The position numbers were made by a program, and so were the translations under genes. From Theodoxus fluviatilis (taxonomy: Eukaryota; Mollusca; Gastropoda; Cycloneritida; Neritidae), in the NCBI GenBank assembly GCA_034096865.1, contig JAWQFJ010017038.1:1-17500 (forward strand): a DNA stretch of 17,500 nt. Reading direction: 5' to 3'. The notes under the pieces are model-generated. The model searched no databases, was not told the origin of the DNA, and saw only the letters and a list, made by a program, of their open reading frames with translations. Shown here piece by piece: positions 11,106 through 17,500 of the stretch; position 1 is the stretch's first letter, and every line of letters starts with the position of its first letter.

Positions 11106-11694
11106 TCTCAAACCAGAGAGAATATCACAAGCAAGCAGCAGCACCGAAGGAGGAAGAGGTTGGAAAATCTTTGAAGTGCGAAACTATGGCGATGCCATCC
11201 AAAAGAGGCGATCAAAGCGGATTACAATGGCAAAGCAACACAGAGGAAGAACAGCTGAGGAAGACGAGGCGACTAAAAGCTTCAGTGCAAGAAGGAGGGA
11301 AGGAAGTAGAGAAGGAGAGAGAGAAGGAATTGGAGAAAAAGGAAATAAGGAACTACAGAAGAAAGGAGAGAATGAAGGAGATAAGACAACAGAAAGGAGA
11401 GAACGAGGGAAAAGAACAAGAAAGAACGGCAGCGGCAACATGAGCGGAGAGGCAGAGAGGAAGCCCGAATGAGTCACGGCCCCAAGAAGACTGCAGTCTG
11501 GAGAAAGAAAAGGGAAGGAAAGAGAAAAGAAAAAAGACACGGAATTTGTGCCACACTGCTTTGCAGCTCTGGCTGCTGCAGTTGTCTGGATTCATGACGT
11601 CACGCGTCCACACTCGAGTGGGGGAACAACGCCCATCTCACTGGGAGTGTGTGTGACATGTGACCAGATGGGGACTTGCTTCCATGTTAAATAT
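11106..11694. other. Unique spacer, GA-rich then mixed; no convincing gene
   Basis: This is the only non-repetitive stretch between the minisatellite and the triplet satellite. About 11106-11545 is strongly purine-rich on +, and 11546-11694 is of mixed composition with no similarity I recognise. Two overlapping + frames run from the minisatellite into it and stop at TGA 11441-11443 and TGA 11470-11472. The first would end in a Lys/Glu-rich, possibly coiled-coil tail of about 110 residues. Two long open frames at once over a GA-rich tract are expected by chance, because stop codons all need T, so I do not call a gene. A diverged exon or an old transposon remnant cannot be excluded. Confidence 0.6.
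11595..11602. promoter_or_regulatory. CRE-like palindrome TGACGTCA
   Basis: A perfect 8-bp cAMP-response-element consensus (CREB/ATF site) is followed by CGCG within the mixed-composition part of the spacer. No promoter, TATA box or transcript start is evident beside it, and an 8-bp match in a 17.5-kb window can be accidental. Confidence 0.2.
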
Positions 11695-13838
11695 GGTAGA
11701 AGTAGTAGTCGTGGTAGTTGTAGTCGTAGTAGTCGTAGTAGTTGTAGTCGTAGTAGTCGTGGTAGTTGTAGTGTTAGTAGTAGTAGTCGTAGTAGTCGTA
11801 GTAGTTGTAGTCGTAGTAGTCGTAGTAGTTGTAGTCGTAGTAGTCGTACTAGTGGTAGTGTTAGTAGTAGTAGTTGTAGTAGTTGTAGTCGTAGTAGTCG
11901 TGGTAGTTGTAGTCGTAGTAGTCGTTGTAGTGGTAGTCGTAGTAGTCGTAGTAGTTGTAGTCGTAGTAGTCGTGGTAGTTGTAGTGTTAGTAGTAGTAGT
12001 TGTAGTAGTTGTAGTCGTAGTAGTCGTAGTAGTCGTGGTAGTTGTAGTCGTAGTAGTCGTAGTAGTGGTAGTGTTAGTAGTAGTTGTTGTAGTAGTTGTA
12101 GTCGTAGTAGTCGTGGTAGTTGTAGTCGTAGTAGTCGTAGTAGTTGTAGTCGTAGTAGTCGTGGTAGTTGTAGTGTTAGTAGTAGTAGTTGTAGTATTTG
12201 TAGTCGTAGTAGTCGTGGTAGTTGTAGTCGTAGTAGTCGTAGTAGTGGTAGTGTTAGTAGTAGTAGTTGTAGTAGTTGTAGTCGTAGTAGTCGTGGTAGT
12301 TGTAGTCGTAGTAGTCATATTAGTTGAAGTCGTAGTCGTTGTAGTCGTAGTCGTTGTAGTGGTAGTGTTAGTAGTAGTAGTTGTAGTAGTTGTAGTCGTA
12401 GTAGTCGTAGTAGTCGTAGTAGTCGTAGTAGTCGTGGTAGTTGTAGTCGTAGTAGTCGTAGTAGTGGTAGTGTTAGTAGTAGTTGTTGTAGTAGTTGTAG
12501 TCGTAGTAGTCGTGGTAGTTGTAGTCGTAGTAGTCGTAGTAGTTGTAGTCGTAGTAGTGGTGGTAGTTGTAGTGTTAGTAGTAGTAGTTGTAGTAGTTGT
12601 AGTCGTAGTAGTCGTGGTAGTTGTAGTCGTAGTTGTCGTAGTAGTGGTAGTGTTAGTAGTAGTAGTTGTGGTAGTTGTAGTCGTAGTAGTCGTGGTAGTT
12701 GTAGTCGTAGTAGTCGTAGTAGTGGTAGTGTTAGTAGTAGTAGTTGTAGTAGTTGTAGTCGTAGTAGTCGTGGTAGTTGTAGTCGTAGTAGTCGTAGTAG
12801 TGGTAGTGTTAGTAGTAGTAGTTGTGGTAGTTGTAGTAGTAGTAGTCGTAGTAGTTGAAGTCGTAGTCATAGTAGTGGTAGTCGTTGTAGTGATAGTGTT
12901 AGTAGTAGTAGTCGTGGTAGTTGTAGTAGTAGTAGTCGTAGTAGTGGTAGTGTTAGTAGTAGTAGTCGTGGTAGTGATAGTGTTAGTAGTAGTAGTTGTG
13001 GTAGTTGTAGTCGTAGTAGTCGTAGTAGTGGTAGTGTTAGTAGTAGTAGTTGTGGTAGTTGTAGTAGTAGTAGTCGTAGTAGTTGAAGTCGTAGTCATAG
13101 TAGTGGTAGTCGTTGTAGTGATAGTGTTAGTAGTAGTAGTTGTGGTAGTTGTAGTAGTAGTAGTCGTAGTAGTTGAAGTCGTAGTCATAGTAGTGGTAGT
13201 CGTTGTAGTGATAGTGTTAGTAGTAGTAGTCGTGGTAGTTGTAGTAGTAGTAGTCGTAGTAGTGGTAGTGTTAGTAGTAGTAGTCGTGGTAGTTGTAGTT
13301 ATAGTAGTCGTAGTAGTGGTAGTGTTAGTAGTATTAGTAATCGTAGTAGTTGAAGTCGTAGTCGTAGTAGTCGTAGTCGTTGTAGTGGTAGTGTTGGAAG
13401 TAGTAGTCGTGGTAGTTGTAGTCGTAGTAGTCGTAATAGAAGTCGTAGTCGTAGTAGTCGTAGTGTTAGTAGTAGTAGTCGTGGTATTCGTAGTAGTTGT
13501 AGTCGTAGTAGTCGTAGTAGTTGTAGTCGTAGTAGTCGTAGTCGTAGTAGTTGAAGTAGTAGTCGTAGTAGTCGTAGTCGTTGTAGTCGTAGTAGTTGTA
13601 GTCGTAGTAGTCGTAGTGTTAGTAGTAGTTATAGTGGTAGTGGTAGTGTTAGTAGTGGTAGTCGTAGTAGTTGTAATCGTAGTAGTCGTAGTGTTAGTAG
13701 TAGTAATAGTGGTAGTGGTAGTGTTAGTAGTGGTAGTCGTAGTAGTTGTAATCGTAGTAGTCGTAGTGTTAGTAGTAGTAATAGTGGTAGTGTTAGTAGT
13801 GGTAGTCGTAGTAGTTGTAGTCGTAGTAGTCGTAGTGT

Positions 13839-13878
<40 letters not shown>

Positions 13879-14216
13879 AGTCGTAGTAGTTGAAGTCGTA
13901 GTCGTAGTAGTCGTAGTAGTTGTAGTCGTAGTAGTTGTAGTAGTTGTAGTCGTAGTAGTGCTAGTGTTAGTAGCAGTAGTTGTAGTAGTTGTAATCGTAG
14001 TAGTTGTAGTAGTAGTAGTCGTGGTAGTTGTAGTCGTAGTAGTCATTGTAGTTGAAGTTGTAGTCGTATTAGTCGTAGTCGTAGTAGTCGTAGTAGTTGT
14101 ACTAGTAGTAGTCGTAGTAGTTGAAGTCGTAGTAGTCGTAGTAGTTGTAGTCGTAGTAGTCATAGTAGTTGTAGTCGTAGTTGTACTAGTAGTAATCATA
14201 GTAGTTTTACTAATAG
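11695..14216. repeat. (GTN)n triplet satellite, left array
   Basis: A 2.5-kb tract is built from triplets in which GT is largely fixed and the third base varies (GTA, GTC, GTT, GTG). On + in the NGT register this reads Ser/Arg/Cys/Gly, in the GTN register almost pure Val, and on the - strand (ACN) almost pure Thr. Open frames therefore span the array on both strands (+ 11660-14254, - 14199-11638). It carries higher-order repeats: GGTAGTGTTAG markers recur 180 bp apart (12067/12247 and 12466/12646) and 78 bp apart (12646/12724/12802). GTGTTAG markers lie 75 bp apart at 13616, 13691 and 13766. A TTGAAGTCGTAGTCATAG segment repeats 90 bp apart near 13083 and 13173. Departures from GT include TGA, CAT, AAT and ATT triplets. 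No gene is supported. Confidence 0.95.
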
Positions 14217-15604
14217 CACTTGGTGAAACCTCTCCTCAAGAAAGCAGGCGCTGATCCTAATAACCTCGCCAACTATCGACCGGTTTCCAACCTGAGCTTT
14301 CTCTCCAAGGTTGTTGAGAAAGCAGTGTCTATTCGCCTCATAGAGTTTTTAATCTCGCACAATCTGCTTCCCAGGTTTCAGTCAGCATATAGGGCACACC
14401 ACAGCACTGAAACTGCACTCTTGCGAGTCCTGAATGACTTACTCCATGCAGTCGATCGCGATGAGGTAGTCCTTGTAGTGCTACTTGACCTTTCAGCGGC
14501 TTTCGACACCATTGACCACGACACACTCATAGCCAGATTGAGGAGCTTTGGCATATCATCCACCGCCCTAAACTGGTTCGCAAGCTACTTGACGGGGAGA
14601 GCACAAAAGGTGAAGATAGGGGAGTCATCATCAAAAGACCTTTCTCTCACTTGTGGAGTACCACAGGGATCAATCTTGGGACCTCTCCTGTATTCAATTT
14701 ACACGCAACCCCTGAGCGAGCGCATCGACCAACACGGCATCCCTCACCATTTATTCGCCGTCGACACTATGATCTACATGGCTTCCAAACCAGATCATGA
14801 AGCCTTCGCGGTGAACAAGTCCACAGTGCAAAACTGCTGTAGTGGCATCAAGGAATGGATGCCGGCCAATCACCTCAAACTCAATGAAGACAAGACTGAA
14901 GTGATTCTCATTGGTAGGGAAAAAAGCAGGCAATTGATCAGAGAAACACATATTAACATAGCGGGGGCGAACATAGCATTTGCCACAAGTGCGAAATATC
15001 TCGGGGTCATGTTAGATCAAAACTTGTCACCAGTCCCCCAAATTCGTAAAATCATCTCCTCAGGCTACATGCACCTACACCGCATTTGGAGTATCAGGGA
15101 TTGTCTGACTGAAAAGACTGCAGCAGCCCTGGTGGTGACTCTTGTGCTGTCCCATCTTGATTACTGCAACAGTCTGCTGACTGCTGCAACCAACGGTCAA
15201 TTGCAGAAACTTCAGCGTCTTCAAAATTCTGCAGCTACGGTAGTGAAGTCACTGCCGAGGTGGGCTCGCATAACCCCTGTGCTCAGTGACCTTCATTGGC
15301 TTCCAGTTCGCCAACGGGTGGAATTTAAGACCCTTTCCATCGTGTTTAAGTGTGAAACTGGTGAAGCCCCAAGCTACCTCGGAGAACTCCTTAGACCTCA
15401 CAACCCACAAGGAATCTCCGTTCCTCAAAAATAAGACTATTGATTGTCCCACAAACAAGGTTACGGAGCTTCGGTGACCGCTCCTTCAGCGTTGTTGGAC
15501 CGAGACTCTGGAACCAACTTCCTGAGGGTCTGAGGGTTAGTCCATCCTTGGCCGCATTTAAAACTGGCCTCAAAACTTTTTTATTTCGTCTTGTCGCGCC
15601 ATGA
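14217..15604 (+). pseudogene. Reverse transcriptase fragment, inactivated
   Basis: The frame opens after TAG at 14214 and has no native start; numbering here takes TTG at 14220 as residue 1. Visible RT landmarks in order are PLLKK and NYRPVSNLSFLSK (4-30), QSAYRAHHSTETALL (54-68), motif A LLDLSAAFDTIDHDTL with the catalytic Asp at 90, NWFASYLTGR (118-127), GVPQGSILGPLLYSIY (146-161), LKLNEDKTEVILIG (219-232), and the C-terminal LHWLPVRQR region (358-366). Two lesions are clear. The motif C box, normally YADD, reads FAVD (179-182) because codon 14760-14762 is GTC, so a catalytic Asp is lost. The frame then shifts near 15405-15411: frame one ends at TAA 15432-15434, while the expected C-terminus (SFGDRSFSVVGPRLWNQLP) continues in the -1 frame to TGA 15602-15604. 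A one-base deletion explains this. Confidence 0.88.
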
Positions 15605-15628
15605 GCATGTTTATCGGGATAATGGCGC
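15596..15628 (+). other. 3' UTR hairpin of the retrotransposon
   Basis: GCGCCAT (15596-15602) and ATGGCGC (15622-15628) form a perfect 7-bp stem around a 19-nt loop. It overlaps the RT stop codon (15602-15604) and lies just before the 4-bp repeat tail. In L2/UnaL2-type elements a 3' stem-loop is the signal by which the RT recognises its own RNA; that role is inferred here from position and shape. Confidence 0.6.
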
Positions 15629-15642
15629 AGTAAAAATGAAAA

Positions 15643-15661
15643 TACATACATACATACATAC
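15643..15661 (+). repeat. (TACA)n 3' tail of the retrotransposon
   Basis: Between four and five copies of a TACA/CATA tetranucleotide follow an A-rich stretch (TAAAAATGAAAA). Short tandem repeats in place of poly(A) are typical 3' ends of CR1/L2-group elements. The following base begins CTAGTAGTAG, the satellite. Confidence 0.75.
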
Positions 15662-17028
15662 TAGTAGTAGTCATAGTAGATGTACTAGTAGTAGTCGTAG
15701 CAGTTGTAGTCGTAGTAGTCGTAATAGTTGAAGTCGTAGTAGTCGTAGTAGTTGAAGTCGTAGTAGTCGTAGTAGTTGTAGTCGTAGTAGTCATAGTAGT
15801 TGTACTAGTAGTAGTCGTAGCAGTTGAAGTCGTAGTAGTCGTAGTAGTTGAAGTCGTAGTAGTTGAAGTCGTAGTAGTCGTAGTAGTTGAAGTCGTAGTA
15901 GTCGTAGCAGTTGAAGTCGTAGTAGTCGTAGTAGTTGAAGTCGTAGTAGACGTAGCAGTTGAAGTCGTAGTAGTCGTAGCAGTTGAAGTCGTAGTAGTCG
16001 TAGTAGTTGAAGTCGTAGTAGTCGTAGTAGTTGAAGTCGTAGTAGTCGTAGCAGTTGAAGTCGTAGTAGTCGTAGTAGTTGCAGTCGTAGTTATACCAGT
16101 AGTATTCATAGTAGTTGTACTAGTAGTAGTTGTACTAGTAGTAGTCGTAGCAGTTGTAGTGGTAGTAGTCGTAGTAGTTGAAGTCGTAGTCGTAGTAGTG
16201 GTAGTGTTAGTAGTAGTAGTCGTAGCAGTTGTAGTCGTAGTCGTAGTAGTTGAAGTCGTAGTCGTAGTAGTGGTAGTGTTAGTAGTAGTAGTCATAGTAG
16301 TTGTACTAGTAGTAGTCGTAGTAGTTGTAGTCGTAGTAGTCGTAGTCGTAGTAGTGGTAGTGTTAGTAGTAGTAGTCATAGTAGTTGTACTAGTAGTAGT
16401 CGTAGCAGTTGTAGTGGTAGTAGTCGGAGTAGTTGAAGTCGTAGTCGTAGTAGTGGTAGTGTTAGTAGTAGTAGTCGTAGTAGTTGTAGTCGTAGTAGTC
16501 GTAGTCGTAGTGTTGGTAGTAGTGGTCGTAGAAGTTGTATGCGTAGTCGTAGTAGTCGTAGTAGTCGTAGTAGTCGTAGTGGTCGTTGTAGTTGTAGCCG
16601 TAGTAGCCGTACTAGTAGTAGTCGTAGTAGTCGTAGTCGTAGTAGTCGTAGTGTTAGCAGTAGTAGTCGTAGTGGTTGTAGTCATAGTAGTCGTTGTAGT
16701 TGTAGCCGTAGTAGCCGTACTAGTAGTAGTCGTACTAGTCGTAGTCGTAGCAGTGGTAGTAGTAGTAGTCGTAGTAGTTGTAGTCGTAGTAGTTGTACTA
16801 GTAGTAGCCGTAGTAGTTGTAGTCATAGTAGTCGTTGTAGTTGAAGTCGTAATAGTCGTAGTAGTCGTAGTAGTTGTACTAGTAGTAGCCGCAGTAGTTG
16901 TAGACGTAGTAGTCGTAGTGTTAGTAGTAGTAATAGTGGTAGTGGTAGTGTTAGTAGTAGTAGTAGTCGTAGTAGGTGTAGTCGTAGTAGTTGTAGCCAT
17001 AGTAGTCGTAGTCGTAGTAGTGGTAATG
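15661..17028. repeat. (GTN)n triplet satellite, right array
   Basis: This 1.37-kb tract has the same triplet logic and orientation as 11695-14216 but different dominant variants. A 24-bp unit built on TTGAAGTCGTAGTAGTCGTA repeats with constant spacing; its GAAG markers stand at 15961, 15985, 16009, 16033 and 16057. AGC triplets (GTAGCAG) and TGTACTAGTAG segments are common, and both are scarce in the left array. The - strand is open as a Thr-rich frame (17138-15570) whose proposed start lies in the neighbouring transposon, so it is not credible as a gene. The array is bounded on the left by the retrotransposon tail and on the right by TTAA at 17029. Confidence 0.93.
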
Positions 17029-17046
17029 TTAAGGCCTTCGCACACG

Positions 17047-17102
17047 AAGCAACCAAAGTCTCTTGCCACGTTGCTTGTGGCTGGTTGCTTGCCATCGTGG
17101 CA
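17047..17102. other. Subterminal inverted repeats of the Harbinger candidate
   Basis: AAGCAACCA (17047-17055) is the exact reverse complement of TGGTTGCTT (17082-17090). Within and beside it, GCCAC/GTGGC pair around CACGTTGCTT, and TGCCA/TGGCA (17090-17094 and 17098-17102) flank a 3-base loop. Clustered short inverted repeats near a transposon end can be transposase-binding sites; that is inference. Confidence 0.5.
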
Positions 17103-17241
17103 GGCAATGCCGGAGACTGAGCTCGCACACGCTTCCACTGTGACCTTTCACCTCTCGCCAAGTTCTATTTATGGAAGCGTATTAATTCCCGCGCTTGCAC
17201 TCAAGACGCTCTGCGTCTCTCACCTGAAGGCTTGCCCTGGC

Positions 17242-17500
17242 ATGACTGAAACTTCAAGTGACGATGGCGACAGTACTTCGTCATCTAATGCTGCTGCAAT
17301 ACGTATAATTGCCGAGCAAAGTAAAAAGAGAAAAAGATCGTGTTGGTCTCATGAATGGTTGACAAAACGACCAAGACATGGTGCCTACTCGTGTCTGCTA
17401 CAAGATCTCCCCAACGAGGATCTCAAGGCAACAAGAACTTTCCTTCGAATGACCCATGAACATTTTCAGGAATTGTTGCAGCTAGTTGGGCCTCAATTAA
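17242..17500 (+). CDS. HARBI1-like (PIF/Harbinger) transposase, N-terminus, partial
   Basis: An open frame starts at ATG 17242 and runs 86 codons to the window edge without a stop. Residues 1-26 are acidic and Ser-rich (TSSDDGDSTSSS). A basic patch follows (KKRKR, 28-32), a possible nuclear signal. Residues 35-86 resemble the N-terminal region of HARBI1-type nucleases: WSHEWLTKRPRHGAYSCLLQ (35-54), then an NEDLKATRTFLRMTHEHFQELLQLV stretch (58-82), matching the family's W...R...GAY..L..EL and F..FLRM....F..LL pattern. The family's catalytic DDE domain would lie beyond the window. A weak TATA-like CTATTTATG at about 17165 is 70 bp upstream. Whether the copy is intact, spliced or decayed cannot be judged. 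A domesticated HARBI1 gene is the alternative, but the adjacent TTAA and terminal-repeat-like sequence favour a transposon. Confidence 0.75.
   Translation, partial: MTETSSDDGDSTSSSNAAAIRIIAEQSKKRKRSCWSHEWLTKRPRHGAYSCLLQDLPNEDLKATRTFLRMTHEHFQELLQLVGPQL

Larger units (their letters stand above)
14217..15660 (+). mobile_element. 5'-truncated CR1/L2-like non-LTR retrotransposon
   Basis: About 1.44 kb of ordinary-composition DNA interrupts the (GTN)n satellite. It begins inside the reverse transcriptase N-terminal region, so the 5' UTR, any first ORF, the apurinic-type endonuclease and the start of the RT are missing. That is the usual outcome of incomplete target-primed reverse transcription. 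The 3' end looks complete: stop codon, a hairpin, then a TACA-type 4-bp repeat tail abutting satellite. The clade (CR1, L2 or a close relative) is inferred from the RT and C-terminal sequence style, not from a search. The left junction is placed within a few bases, since 14205-14219 blends with the satellite. Confidence 0.85.
17032..17500 (+). mobile_element. Candidate PIF/Harbinger transposon, 5' end
   Basis: Satellite stops at 17028 and unrelated sequence starts with TTAAGGCCTTCGCACACG. PIF/Harbinger elements insert at a 3-bp TTA/TAA target, so TTA (17029-17031) or TAA (17030-17032) may be the left target-site copy and GGCCTTCGCACACG the start of a terminal inverted repeat. Nearby self-complementary segments and a downstream HARBI1-like reading frame support this. 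The right end lies outside the window, so neither inverted repeat nor target duplication can be confirmed. Confidence 0.6.

Noticed and set aside
291..11443. Long + strand open frames encoding MDRKGEDGQERGGWTGKGR repeats, up to about 800 codons
   Set aside because: The 19-bp unit lacks stops in all three + frames, so any frame stays open; indels ignore the codon register and stop-bearing variants cut the frames. The longest frame gains a Lys/Glu-rich tail only because the next DNA is GA-rich.
11548..12327. + strand Ser/Arg-rich frame (SR-protein-like) entering the GTN array
   Set aside because: AGT and CGT triplets give Ser and Arg by composition; there is no RNA-recognition domain, and Cys and Gly alternate as freely as Arg.
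11638..14199. - strand poly-Thr frame of 853 codons as a mucin-like gene
   Set aside because: It follows directly from the (GTN)n repeat; no signal peptide, plausible start or non-repetitive domain is present, and a poly-Val frame of the same length exists on the other strand.
14220..14222. TTG at 14220 as a real translation start for the RT
   Set aside because: The homologous region is internal to the RT of full-length relatives; the frame simply opens after satellite sequence at a 5' truncation.
14338..15651. Short - strand open frames opposite the RT
   Set aside because: They are antisense shadows of the RT coding frame, with no recognisable domains.
15570..17138. - strand Thr-rich frame of 522 codons with a non-repetitive start
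   Set aside because: The apparent N-terminus is antisense to the Harbinger candidate's end and its tail is antisense to the retrotransposon tail; the frame bridges three unrelated elements.

Overview
This window is eukaryotic, almost certainly metazoan, and consists nearly entirely of repetitive DNA. Two transposable elements identify it as animal: a piece of a non-LTR retrotransposon of the CR1/L2/Jockey kind, and the 5' end of what looks like a PIF/Harbinger (HARBI1-like) DNA transposon. The species cannot be named from the sequence. An invertebrate or basal chordate with germline CpG methylation would fit, because both satellites look shaped by CpG decay. No intact host gene is visible.

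Layout: (1) 1-11105 is one continuous minisatellite with a 19-bp unit, GGGGAGGATGGACAGGAAA, purine-rich on the + strand. It has higher-order structure: private variants recur in blocks at fixed offsets (4340, 1200 and about 4280 bp), a 13-bp short unit occurs in some blocks, and the right edge (about 10280-11105) is degenerate. (2) 11106-11694 is the only non-repetitive stretch in the left two thirds. It is GA-rich at first, then mixed, with one perfect CRE-like palindrome. (3) 11695-14216 is a triplet satellite of the form (GTN)n, in which G and T are mostly fixed and the third base varies. (4) 14217-15660 is a 5'-truncated non-LTR retrotransposon whose reverse transcriptase is dead by two visible lesions; it ends in a hairpin and a 4-bp repeat tail. 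(5) 15661-17028 is the same (GTN)n satellite again, so the retrotransposon appears to have landed inside one array. (6) From about 17032 to the window end is a candidate Harbinger element: a TTAA junction, structured terminal sequence, and an open 86-residue transposase N-terminus running off the edge.

The very long open frames over the satellites (three + frames of the 19-bp repeat; poly-Val on + and poly-Thr on - over the GTN arrays) are best explained by repeat composition. The features do not form a pathway. They form a nested repeat locus: satellites expanded by duplication, then two transposons at or inside the GTN array. I found no convincing new gene system. The most unusual items are the (GTN)n array with variation confined mainly to one base in three, and the block architecture of the 11-kb minisatellite.
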